Part shown: in pieces, positions 1-5,664 of the stretch
How the letters are laid out: each line of letters starts with the position of its first letter
Numbering within the stretch: position 1 is the stretch's first letter
DNA from: Thermoplasmata archaeon
GTDB taxonomy: Archaea; Thermoplasmatota; Thermoplasmata; Thermoplasmatales; Thermoplasmataceae
Reading direction: 5' to 3'
NCBI GenBank assembly: GCA_021835185.1
Contig: JAKBQO010000068.1
Span: forward strand, 1 to 7,622
Length of the DNA stretch: 7,622 nt
Notes under the pieces: model-generated
The model's database searches: none
What the model saw: the letters and a program-made list of their open reading frames with translations, nothing else
What the model was told of the DNA's origin: nothing
Position numbers and translations under genes: made by a program

Positions 1-1488
1 ATCGTAACAGGGCTCATAACTGCATATCAGGATTCATCACCCGTTGTGGCAATAACAGGTGCTGTTAACAGAAATGCAATGGGAAAATTGTCCTTCCAGG
101 AATCCGATACCCTGGGTATTTCATTCCCTGTAACAAAATATGCAGTTGAGGTCAAAACCATTCAGGAAATACCTGTATGGGTTAAAAATGCATTCTATAT
201 TGCATCCACAGGAAGGCCAGGACCTGTTGTGGTTGATGTTCCCAGGGATATCCAGATGGAGGACATAGACAATGTTGAATATCCTGAAAAATACACTGTG
301 CATTACAGGCCTTTCGGAACAGAGGTAAATATGGATAAAGTAAGGCAGATGGCACAGAACCTGTTAAGGGCTGAAAAGCCAGTAATACTTGTGGGAACTG
401 GCGTTGTGTGGGCCAATGCCACTGAAGAAGTATTAAAATTATCCGAATTCCTTGGATGCCCTGTAGTGTCTACATTACCCGGGAAATCTGCAATACCAGC
501 TGATTATCCGTTATATATTGGTGCCATGGGGTATTATGGAAGAGCAGAGGCAAGCATGGTTGCCCTGGAATCCGACCTTCTTCTTGCTGTGGGTGCAAGA
601 TTCAGTGACAGGACTTTTACATCCTATGATGAAATGACAGATACTAAAAAGGTCTTTATGTCCATAAATTTGGATCCGACTGATTTCTCCAAGGGGATAA
701 AGCCTGATGTTACCATGGCAGGAAACGCCAAGATACTGGTGAGTGAGCTACTGAATGCACTCTCTCAGATGTCCAAGAAAAAGGCAAATTATCCCTGGAA
801 TAAGAGAATTAATGAGCTTAAGGAATACTATTCCCAGTTTTCACATCCAGTGGATGATGGGCATATGAGACCATGGCAGATACTGAAAACTCTCAGGGAA
901 GTACTTCCAAGGGATGCCATAATGACTACTGGAGTGGGACAGCACCAGATGTGGGCAGAAACACACTGGGAAAACCTTGAGCCAAGGTCTTTCTTTTCAT
1001 CCACAGGAATGGGGACAATGGGCTTCGGGCTTCCATCTGCCATGGGTGCTAAGATTGGAAGGCCGGATAAGGTCGTTGTAGACTATGATGGTGACGGTTC
1101 ATTCATGATGACTGGAAACAACCTCGCAACGGCGGTTGATGAAAACATACCCATAATAGCTGTGGTAAATGACAACAGAACTCTTGGGCTGGTAAGGCAG
1201 GTTCAGGATATGTTCCAGGACAAACGGATAGTGGGAGTGGACTATGGCAATTCACCGAACATACTGAAATATGCTGAATCCTTTGGAGCCGATGCTTATG
1301 AGGCAAACAATTATTCAGACATATCTGAATTTATAAGGAAGGCCATAAGGGAAAACGTTCCAACTGTGATACGCGTACCGGTAGACAAAGAAGAACTTGC
1401 CCTGCCAACACTCCCGCCGGGCGGCAAACTTAAGGAGGTGATAGTTAGTGACCCAAGAAAGGGTAATAAAAGTTCAGGCAGATTATAG
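1..1488 (+). CDS. ilvB: Acetolactate synthase large (catalytic) subunit, 5'-truncated by window edge
   Basis: ThDP-dependent enzyme that condenses two pyruvates to 2-acetolactate, or pyruvate plus 2-ketobutyrate to acetohydroxybutyrate, the first common step of valine, leucine and isoleucine synthesis; cytoplasmic. The frame is open from base 1, so the GTG at 46 is an internal Val and roughly 70 N-terminal residues, including the catalytic Glu, lie outside (family about 560 residues; 495 visible). Seen: the FQE-type motif near base 97, the FAD-domain stretch ending in ARFSDR (about 595-612), and the C-terminal ThDP/Mg motif GDG (1090-1098) followed after 24 residues by DN, which keeps the metal-binding second Asn. 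The neighbouring ACT-like gene and ilvC support acetolactate synthase over other ThDP enzymes. Odd: the tryptophan usual in the RQWQ motif is Val here (codon 1201-1203), a change expected to alter 2-ketobutyrate preference. The 3' end overlaps the next gene by 41 bases. Confidence 0.93.
   Translation: MVTGLITAYQDSSPVVAITGAVNRNAMGKLSFQESDTLGISFPVTKYAVEVKTIQEIPVWVKNAFYIASTGRPGPVVVDVPRDIQMEDIDNVEYPEKYTVHYRPFGTEVNMDKVRQMAQNLLRAEKPVILVGTGVVWANATEEVLKLSEFLGCPVVSTLPGKSAIPADYPLYIGAMGYYGRAEASMVALESDLLLAVGARFSDRTFTSYDEMTDTKKVFMSINLDPTDFSKGIKPDVTMAGNAKILVSELLNALSQMSKKKANYPWNKRINELKEYYSQFSHPVDDGHMRPWQILKTLREVLPRDAIMTTGVGQHQMWAETHWENLEPRSFFSSTGMGTMGFGLPSAMGAKIGRPDKVVVDYDGDGSFMMTGNNLATAVDENIPIIAVVNDNRTLGLVRQVQDMFQDKRIVGVDYGNSPNILKYAESFGADAYEANNYSDISEFIRKAIRENVPTVIRVPVDKEELALPTLPPGGKLKEVIVSDPRKGNKSSGRL
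1432..1440 (+). promoter_or_regulatory. Strong Shine-Dalgarno site inside the ilvB 3' end
   Basis: AAGGAGGTG lies seven bases before the GTG at 1448 and closely matches the archaeal anti-Shine-Dalgarno sequence. It decides the start of the ACT-like gene and shows re-initiation within the last codons of ilvB. Confidence 0.8.
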
Positions 1489-1762
1489 GGATTCGGGATT
1501 GGTTGAAAGAATAGCAGCAAACTTCAGGAGATTCTGGGTTGACATAAAATGGATGAACATGGAATGCCAATCAGGAATATGTACGCTCTACATGTCAATA
1601 TATGACGGACATAATCTAGGAAACCTTGATCTGTCCATTATCACACTGAGTAAGATGATTGATATTGACTATGTTGAAGAACTGAAAGAATGTGAATATA
1701 AAAAATTTGAAATAAATTATAAAAAATCTAAAAAATTTGAATGGGGTGTTGTGAATGAGTAA
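1448..1762 (+). CDS. ACT-like protein, probable regulatory small subunit of acetolactate synthase
   Basis: A 104-residue protein starting at GTG 1448, chosen because of the strong Shine-Dalgarno site just upstream. Residues about 5-70 follow the beta-alpha-beta-beta-alpha-beta order of an ACT domain: a first strand (VIKVQADY), a helix with IAANFRRFWVDI resembling the 'LFSRRGFNI' helix of IlvN/IlvH, a strand with CTLYMSIY, then a second helix and a strand near DYVEEL. The C-terminal half of typical 160-residue IlvH proteins is absent; instead there is a Lys/Glu/Phe-rich tail (residues about 81-104) with KKFE twice. The gene sits between ilvB and ilvC, overlapping ilvB by 41 bases and ilvC by 8, so a role as regulatory subunit, perhaps sensing a branched-chain amino acid, is the natural inference. 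The sequence is divergent, and ligand binding cannot be judged from it. Another kind of ACT-domain regulator is possible. Confidence 0.75.
   Translation: MTQERVIKVQADYRDSGLVERIAANFRRFWVDIKWMNMECQSGICTLYMSIYDGHNLGNLDLSIITLSKMIDIDYVEELKECEYKKFEINYKKSKKFEWGVVNE
1699..1741 (+). repeat. 13-base direct repeat, 30-base period, in the tail of the ACT-like gene
   Basis: TAAAAAATTTGAA occurs at 1699-1711 and again at 1729-1741, exactly ten codons apart and in frame. It encodes the two KKFE motifs in the charged tail. The stretch is far richer in A and T than the flanking coding sequence and also contains TTATAAAAAA (about 1718-1726), which resembles a TATA box. Confidence 0.7.
1743..1748 (+). promoter_or_regulatory. 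Shine-Dalgarno-like site for ilvC
   Basis: GGGGTG lies six bases before the ilvC ATG at 1755. It can pair with the archaeal anti-Shine-Dalgarno sequence with one G-U wobble, and the same GGGGTG form is used before pyrK. It supports translation of ilvC as an internal operon gene. Confidence 0.55.
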
Positions 1763-2765
1763 AATACTTGGAAAAGTCTATACGGAAAATGATGCAGATT
1801 TGAAATATGTTAAGGATAAGAATATAGCAGTGCTTGGATACGGAAGCCAAGGAAGAGCATGGGTACTGAATCTAATGGATTCGGGTCTTCATGTAAAACT
1901 GGGGCTGGAAAGAGAGGGGAATTCATGGAAAAAAGCAATGGAAGATGGAGTAAAACCCATGAAGACGGAAGAAGCACTGAAGGATGCAGATATAGTGATA
2001 TTTCTCGTACCGGATATGGTGCAGAGGAAGATATATTCAGAGAAGGTAAAGCCTGTAATAAAACCAGGAATGGATCTGGTATTCGCACATGGGTTTAACA
2101 TACATTACAAACTTATACAGCCACCGGAAAATGTGGATGTATATATGGCTGCTCCAAAAGCACCTGGACCTTCAGTGAGGGAATTCTTTGTGAAGGGAGG
2201 CGGTGTTCCGGTATTAGTGGGTGTGCACCAGGATTATTCAGGACAGGCACTAAATAAGGCTCTTGCCATTGCCAAGGGCCTGGGAGCCACAAAGGCAGGA
2301 GTGCTTGAGACATCATTCAAGGAAGAAACTGAAACAGATCTTATGGGAGAACAGCTGGATCTTGTTGGAGGGCTTACAGCAATGCTGCGAGCTACATTCC
2401 AGACAATAGTTGACCTGGGTTATAGGCCGGAAATGGCCTATTTCGAGGCAATAAATGAGATGAAGCTTATTACAGACCAGATATATGAGAAGGGACTCTC
2501 AGGGATGTTGCGTGCTGTTTCTGATACTGCAAAGTACGGCGGACTTACTGTTGGCCCCTATGTGATAAATGAGGATGTTAAAAAAAGAATGAAGGAAAAA
2601 GCCGAGAGAATAAAGAGCGGAAAATTCGCCGATGAATGGATAGAGGAATTCGATGAGGGGTCAAAAAACCTTAATTCATTGATGGATGATCTGGACAATT
2701 CGCTTGAGGAGCAGGTAGGTAGGGAACTCAGGGAAATAGTACTGAGAGGCCGTCCTAAAAAATAA
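1755..2765 (+). CDS. ilvC: Ketol-acid reductoisomerase, class I
   Basis: Converts 2-acetolactate to 2,3-dihydroxyisovalerate (and the acetohydroxybutyrate homologue) by Mg-dependent alkyl migration and NAD(P)H reduction; second step of branched-chain amino acid synthesis, cytoplasmic. The 336 residues match the short class I form. The N-terminal Rossmann domain has GYGSQG (28-33), HGF (112-114) and the catalytic Lys in APK (133-135). The knotted C-terminal domain has the metal ligands D195 and E199 in the ETETDLMGEQ stretch, E231 and E235 in the YFEAINEMKL stretch, and substrate-binding S256. The cofactor loop after beta-2 reads GLEREGNSW (50-58), where the usual GLR arginine is Glu52, so NADH use or mixed use is possible. 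APKAPGP replaces the common APKGPGH. The start ATG overlaps the ACT-like gene by 8 bases and has a GGGGTG site before it, implying translational coupling with ilvB and the small subunit. Confidence 0.96.
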   Translation: MSKILGKVYTENDADLKYVKDKNIAVLGYGSQGRAWVLNLMDSGLHVKLGLEREGNSWKKAMEDGVKPMKTEEALKDADIVIFLVPDMVQRKIYSEKVKPVIKPGMDLVFAHGFNIHYKLIQPPENVDVYMAAPKAPGPSVREFFVKGGGVPVLVGVHQDYSGQALNKALAIAKGLGATKAGVLETSFKEETETDLMGEQLDLVGGLTAMLRATFQTIVDLGYRPEMAYFEAINEMKLITDQIYEKGLSGMLRAVSDTAKYGGLTVGPYVINEDVKKRMKEKAERIKSGKFADEWIEEFDEGSKNLNSLMDDLDNSLEEQVGRELREIVLRGRPKK

Positions 2766-2781
2766 TTTTAATTTTTATATT
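2766..2781 (+). terminator. T-rich tract after ilvC, likely archaeal terminator
   Basis: TTTTAATTTTTATATT begins directly after the ilvC stop. Archaeal RNA polymerase often stops at such U-rich runs without a hairpin, and no stem is visible. It lies between two convergent genes only nine bases apart and overlaps the last codons of the opposing membrane-protein gene. Confidence 0.4.
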
Positions 2782-3113
2782 ATAAACAGAAGCAGTAATA
2801 TTGCCATTCCTATTACTATTGCAGTGAAAATAAAAAGTTCAGTTTTTCTTGAATAATACTTATTATTCTCAATATCCTTTTCATTGGCAGAATACTCATA
2901 GAATCCATATCCAATTGTTATTATTCCCACCACTATCATGATTTCTCCTGCTATGAGCGAAGTACTGAACGCTGAAGTTGGCTTGCCCTCCAGTGCATGC
3001 AGGAATATTACAAACTTTGCAATTACGAATCCAAATCCCATCAACGATATTCCTGTTCTCATCCATGCTAGAAATGTTCGTTTGTTGGCGAAGTGGTCGG
3101 TATCAGATGACAT
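2775..3113 (-). CDS. DUF202 / YidH-like small membrane protein
   Basis: A 112-residue integral membrane protein of the DUF202 (YidH) family, whose biochemical role is unknown. The family signature is clear at the N-terminus: N-x-RTFLAWMRT (about residues 10-20), followed by a first helix with GFGFVIAKF (26-34). Three hydrophobic segments are visible at about 20-41, 51-73 and 92-112, the last ending at the stop codon, so the chain ends within or at the membrane. Length is typical for the family. The ATG at 3113 has no Shine-Dalgarno site but a TATA-like box centred about 27 bases upstream, which suggests a leaderless monocistronic transcript. It converges on ilvC with nine bases between stop codons. 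Nothing in the context ties it to branched-chain or pyrimidine synthesis. Confidence 0.88.
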   Translation of the reverse strand: MSSDTDHFANKRTFLAWMRTGISLMGFGFVIAKFVIFLHALEGKPTSAFSTSLIAGEIMIVVGIITIGYGFYEYSANEKDIENNKYYSRKTELFIFTAIVIGMAILLLLFII

Positions 3114-3133
3114 CCAGAATAGATAACACGGAA

Positions 3134-3147
3134 TAATATAATATTTA
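3134..3147 (-). promoter_or_regulatory. TATA-like promoter of the DUF202 gene
   Basis: On the - strand this reads TAAATATTATATTA, centred about 27 bases before the ATG at 3113. That is the spacing expected for an archaeal TATA box driving a leaderless mRNA. The region is very A/T-rich, so the exact box is uncertain. Confidence 0.45.
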
Positions 3148-3381
3148 TTATAAATTTTTCAATGAATCCTGTTCAGTATTTCCTTCCGGAAAAAGATTAT
3201 TAGACAGGTTATTTTCCTTTAAATAATCGAAAATGTTGTAATACATCTTCCTTTTTTTGCCTATCATATGGAAGGTTTTAAAGTTAAAGCATAGAGTGCA
3301 TGTTTTTACGCTGGATTCCAAAAAATAGCATTTCCCTTCCCTGTTGAAAACACATTCTTCCTCTATACTTCCATCGACCAT
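3148..3381 (-). CDS. Small four-cysteine protein of unknown function
   Basis: I do not recognise this 77-residue protein. Its N-terminal third has four cysteines, C10, C18, C28 and C31 (C-x7-C-x9-C-x2-C), enough for one zinc ion or an iron-sulfur centre; the final C-x2-C is typical of a zinc knuckle. The rest is basic around residues 35-50 (HMIGKKRKM) and then polar, with a probable short helix (YNIFDYLKENN). No membrane segment or signal peptide is seen. The ATG at 3381 lacks a Shine-Dalgarno site but has a well-placed TATA box, so it is probably transcribed on its own, leaderless, although it lies only 36 bases downstream of pyrK on the same strand. A zinc-dependent nucleic-acid or protein-binding role is a guess. 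Confidence 0.65.
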   Translation of the reverse strand: MVDGSIEEECVFNREGKCYFLESSVKTCTLCFNFKTFHMIGKKRKMYYNIFDYLKENNLSNNLFPEGNTEQDSLKNL

Positions 3382-3401
3382 TAATTATTATAATTGTACG
3401 G

Positions 3402-3414
3402 CCTTATTAAATAT
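3402..3414 (-). promoter_or_regulatory. TATA box of the four-cysteine gene
   Basis: On the - strand the site reads ATATTTAATAAGG; the TATTTAATAA core is centred about 27 bases before the ATG at 3381. It closely resembles the box upstream of the HisA-like gene (ATATTAATAAGG, near 5580-5591), which supports both as real promoters. Its outer edge approaches the pyrK stop codon. Confidence 0.5.
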
Positions 3415-3417
3415 TTT

Positions 3418-4161
3418 CTAAAAGAATACCCTTTTCCCTGAATATGTCAGCCTTGTCCTCCCAAATTCATCCATGGATTTTAATTCTGCTATTGAGAATA
3501 CCGGACCGTCACGGCATACCTGGTAACCGTTTATGGAGCAGGAATCACATAATCCCACACCACATTTCATGGATCTTTCAAGGGAAAACTGGCAGTTAAC
3601 ATTTTTATCCTTTAAATAATCTAAAACGGATTTCATCATAATTTCAGGGCCGCAAACATATATCATGTCAAAATCTTCAATATCCAGTTCGTCCATTGCT
3701 GCGGTTACGAACCCTTTCTTTCCTGCCGTTCCATCATCTGTAACAATGTGCAGTTTGCCTTCAGCGAATCTGTCACTGAATAGTATGTCTTCGGCTGTTT
3801 TTCCGGATATTACACCAGTTGTGTTGCCATCTATTAAAGGCATCAATGATGCGATGCCGCTACCGGCACCTATAAGCAATTTTTTTCCAGGGACTATATC
3901 ATAGCCATTTCCGTATGGGCCCTCGTAGAATAATCTGTCACCTGGCCTTAATCCGGCAAGATACGCGGATGCATCACCATAAACCTTTATTGTTATAGCT
4001 TTAGGATCTGAAATCGATGAAAATGAAAGCGGTATATCATTAATCCGTGGAGCCCACGCCATTATGAATTGCCCGGGAACAATGGAAATATCATCATGGA
4101 AAACCAGTGTATTTACATTATGGGATTCTCTTTTGTTTTCTGCTATTATAAAATATTTCAT
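3418..4161 (-). CDS. pyrK: Dihydroorotate dehydrogenase electron-transfer subunit PyrK
   Basis: FAD and [2Fe-2S] protein that passes electrons between PyrD and NAD(H) in the type 1B dihydroorotate dehydrogenase complex of pyrimidine synthesis; cytoplasmic. The 247 residues show the ferredoxin-reductase layout. An FAD-binding barrel (about 1-90) has VPGQF (28-32), the IPLS motif (43-46) and GPYGNGY (81-87). A nucleotide-binding domain follows with GAGSGIA (98-104) and CGPEIMM (170-176). The C-terminal cluster segment carries C200, C205, C208 and C216 (C-x4-C-x2-C-x7-C) followed by RDGPVF. All four cluster ligands are present. The usual bacterial Arg before P-x-S is Ile, a pattern I associate with archaeal PyrK. 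The ATG overlaps the pyrD stop (ATGA) and has a GGGGTGG site upstream, so the two subunits are translationally coupled. Confidence 0.93.
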   Translation of the reverse strand: MKYFIIAENKRESHNVNTLVFHDDISIVPGQFIMAWAPRINDIPLSFSSISDPKAITIKVYGDASAYLAGLRPGDRLFYEGPYGNGYDIVPGKKLLIGAGSGIASLMPLIDGNTTGVISGKTAEDILFSDRFAEGKLHIVTDDGTAGKKGFVTAAMDELDIEDFDMIYVCGPEIMMKSVLDYLKDKNVNCQFSLERSMKCGVGLCDSCSINGYQVCRDGPVFSIAELKSMDEFGRTRLTYSGKRVFF

Positions 4162-5054
4162 TGAATTGCCACCCCTATGATTTCCCCTATATCGTCTATT
4201 GAATTACTCTCCATATATTCCTTCAATGCTCTGGACATGTTATTAAATATCCCTATTCCATTTTGAGAAATTGCCGTGCCTATCTGTACTGCCGATGCCC
4301 CTGCCATCATATACTCCAGTGCATCCTCAAAGGTAGTTATACCGCCCACCCCAATAATGGGCTTGCCAGTTATCTTTTTAACCTCATATACATACCTTAT
4401 ACCCACTGGTTTTATAGATTCTCCACTGAGCCCTCCGTATATATTGCTCAGTACGGGCTTTCTTGCATGTATATCGATCTTCATGGCCTTTATTGTGTTT
4501 ATGAGCACGTAAGCGTCGGATTTCTCTGCGGCTGTTGCCTGTTTTATCATATCAGAAGTATTTGGTGAAAGTTTTGAATATACAGGTATATTTACCTTGG
4601 ACTTTACTTCTGATACTATTGCAGCAACAAGTTCAAAATCAGATCCAACCTCCATCCCGTAACCGTTCACATGGGGACATGAGAGATTAAGTTCCACTGC
4701 CGAGGCACCGTACGACTGCATTTTTTTTGCAAGCATGGCAAATTCCTCTGGAGTCTGGCCGAAAATACTTCCTATGACAGGTTTCCCTGAAGAAATAGCT
4801 ATTTTCATTTCCTGTCCATAATTTTCTATGCCGGGATTTGAAAGCCCTATTGCATTGATTGCTGAATTATTTTCCTTATATATTACTGGTGGATCAAATC
4901 CCCTCCTTTCCTCGGATCCTATAGATTTAGTCACTGCGGCTCCAGCACCAGATTTAAGAATTCTTTTTATTGTATATCCATTTTCATCAAGTATGCCTGA
5001 GGCAAGAATAAACGGATTTTCTAAATCTATTCCTATGTGGTTGTCAAATTGCAT
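4158..5054 (-). CDS. pyrD: Dihydroorotate dehydrogenase catalytic subunit, type 1B
   Basis: FMN enzyme oxidising dihydroorotate to orotate, the fourth step of pyrimidine synthesis; soluble TIM barrel working with PyrK. The 298 residues are normal for class 1B. Motifs in order: NPFILASG (13-20), TKSIG with K43, NAIGLSNPG (67-75), ELNLSCPH (121-128) with C126 as the catalytic base of class 1 enzymes, KLSPN (161-165), INT (185-187), GGLSG (207-211), and the FMN phosphate sites GVGGI (235-239) and QIGTA (257-261). Cys rather than Ser as base, plus the adjoining pyrK, exclude the quinone-linked class 2 enzyme. The ATG at 5054 is the only in-frame choice, since a stop lies three codons upstream. 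It has no Shine-Dalgarno site but a TATA-like sequence 25 bases upstream. The gene starts 35 bases after the HisA-like gene. Confidence 0.96.
   Translation of the reverse strand: MQFDNHIGIDLENPFILASGILDENGYTIKRILKSGAGAAVTKSIGSEERRGFDPPVIYKENNSAINAIGLSNPGIENYGQEMKIAISSGKPVIGSIFGQTPEEFAMLAKKMQSYGASAVELNLSCPHVNGYGMEVGSDFELVAAIVSEVKSKVNIPVYSKLSPNTSDMIKQATAAEKSDAYVLINTIKAMKIDIHARKPVLSNIYGGLSGESIKPVGIRYVYEVKKITGKPIIGVGGITTFEDALEYMMAGASAVQIGTAISQNGIGIFNNMSRALKEYMESNSIDDIGEIIGVAIQ
4169..4176 (-). promoter_or_regulatory. Shine-Dalgarno site for pyrK inside the pyrD 3' end
   Basis: On the - strand AGGGGTGG lies seven bases before the pyrK ATG at 4161, within the last codons of pyrD. It marks pyrK as an internal, translationally coupled operon gene. 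Confidence 0.6.
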
Positions 5055-5073
5055 ATGTATCTAAAGTTATTCA

Positions 5074-5084
5074 TAATATCTAAA
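5074..5084 (-). promoter_or_regulatory. Weak TATA-like promoter of pyrD
   Basis: On the - strand TTTAGATATTA lies about 25 bases before the pyrD ATG, which has no Shine-Dalgarno site. It would give a leaderless pyrDK mRNA. The match to a TATA box is imperfect, so read-through from the HisA-like gene is an alternative. Confidence 0.35.
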
Positions 5085-5089
5085 TTATT

Positions 5090-5560
5090 CTAATCCATAA
5101 GGTTTGTCGGAAAGTTTTGAAGCTGGACAGAATTTTTTATTGGAAAACCATTACAGCTATATGCCAGAGTATATGGGAGCATTATCTCCTTGTCAGTAAG
5201 GTACATATTGCCACCTTTCTCTGAGAAATAAATGCATGTGTCTATGTATTTGTATTTCATTGCAATATTCTGTGTGAAGTCCAGATATTTAGCTATTCTA
5301 TTGTATGTGAGGTTATTGTTTATGACAACCACAGATGCCCCGTTTATAATGGTATCCATAAGGTCATTTTCAGTCTCGGGGTAGTTCATCACTGTCAGTT
5401 CAAAAAATTTAGCAAGCTCGTCATATAATTTCAGGTTCAAATATCGGTGTGTTATAGCATCATAATCTATAACAAATATGGAGTCAACCTTTAATTTAAG
5501 AATCTGGTATATATTTTCATAATTCGATACCTGTTTATCCTTAATAGTTACACAATACAC
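5090..5560 (-). CDS. Short, divergent HisA-related (COG1411-like) protein
   Basis: A 156-residue protein resembling part of the HisA-related TIM-barrel family of archaea (COG1411 type). The best match is residues about 25-85: IFVIDYDAI (28-36) resembles the strand written I-x-V-x-D-L-D-A-I in that family, followed by NLKLYDELAKFFEL (42-55), a gap, then DLMDTIINGASVVVINN (66-82), like the DxxDAxxAGAxxVVIGT segment. The phosphate-binding GGIR and GT motifs are replaced (MNYPE, NN), and the chain is about 70-80 residues shorter than a full barrel. HisA activity is therefore unlikely; a repurposed, non-catalytic or decaying form is possible. The start is GTG at 5560: an in-frame stop lies four codons upstream, no Shine-Dalgarno site is present, and a TATA box sits 26 bases upstream. 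It is followed after 35 bases by pyrD on the same strand. The assignment rests on pattern resemblance only. Confidence 0.55.
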   Translation of the reverse strand: MYCVTIKDKQVSNYENIYQILKLKVDSIFVIDYDAITHRYLNLKLYDELAKFFELTVMNYPETENDLMDTIINGASVVVINNNLTYNRIAKYLDFTQNIAMKYKYIDTCIYFSEKGGNMYLTDKEIMLPYTLAYSCNGFPIKNSVQLQNFPTNLMD

Positions 5561-5580
5561 CGATAAACATTAAATGAAGC

Positions 5581-5591
5581 CTTATTAATAT
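5581..5591 (-). promoter_or_regulatory. TATA box of the HisA-like gene
   Basis: On the - strand ATATTAATAAG is centred 26 bases before the GTG at 5560, as expected for a leaderless archaeal transcript. This spacing supports the GTG over the out-of-frame ATG at 5570. The box adjoins the inverted repeat at 5594-5610. Confidence 0.5.
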
Positions 5592-5593
5592 TT

Positions 5594-5624
5594 TTATCCT
5601 GAAGGGATAATGGGATACCTGAAG
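5594..5624. promoter_or_regulatory. Candidate operator: inverted and direct repeats between divergent promoters
   Basis: A perfect inverted repeat, TTATCC-N5-GGATAA, occupies 5594-5610. GGGATA occurs twice in direct orientation (5604-5609 and 5612-5617), and CCTGAAG occurs twice exactly 20 bases apart (5598-5604 and 5618-5624), about two helical turns. The cluster lies at the upstream edge of the HisA-like promoter, where TFB would bind, and ends 14 bases before the glycosyltransferase TATA box. A binding site for a dimeric regulator of one or both genes is the inference. Confidence 0.35.
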
Positions 5625-5638
5625 ATTCTTAGTATAGC

Positions 5639-5646
5639 TTTATATA
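5639..5646 (+). promoter_or_regulatory. TATA box of the glycosyltransferase gene
   Basis: TTTATATA is a near-consensus archaeal TATA box. It is centred about 22 bases before the ATG at 5665, a little closer than the usual 26, so transcription may start at or a few bases after that ATG. No Shine-Dalgarno site is present. Confidence 0.55.
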
Positions 5647-5664
5647 TGAATTAATATTTGCATT

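Noticed and set aside
46..48. GTG at 46 as start of the acetolactate synthase
   Set aside because: The same frame is open back to base 1 and the codons before it (IVTGLITAYQD...) match the conserved N-terminal domain of the family, so the gene simply enters from the left edge.
1411..1437. GC-rich palindrome CCGCC-G-GGCGG and a CTCC/GGAG pairing as a riboswitch or hairpin covering the Shine-Dalgarno site
   Set aside because: The palindrome has a one-base centre and cannot form a stable hairpin, and the pairing to the Shine-Dalgarno site is only four bases. It lies in conserved coding sequence (Pro-Pro-Gly-Gly).
1810..2316. Open frames on the opposite strand and in other frames within ilvC, and similar ones within ilvB, pyrK, pyrD and the glycosyltransferase
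   Set aside because: Their products are low-complexity with no recognisable domain, they lack promoters or Shine-Dalgarno sites, and they lie fully inside genes with strong family motifs.
2938..3126. Plus-strand open frame opposite the DUF202 gene
   Set aside because: It mirrors the conserved DUF202 coding strand and has no translation signal of its own.
4027..4032. Missing Arg in the FAD-binding RPxS motif of PyrK as a sign of a broken enzyme
   Set aside because: The D-x-I-P-x-S form is what I expect for archaeal PyrK, and all cluster cysteines and glycine motifs are intact.
5568..5570. ATG at 5570 on the - strand as start of the HisA-like gene
   Set aside because: It is out of frame with the long reading frame, and the TATA-to-start spacing fits the GTG at 5560 better.
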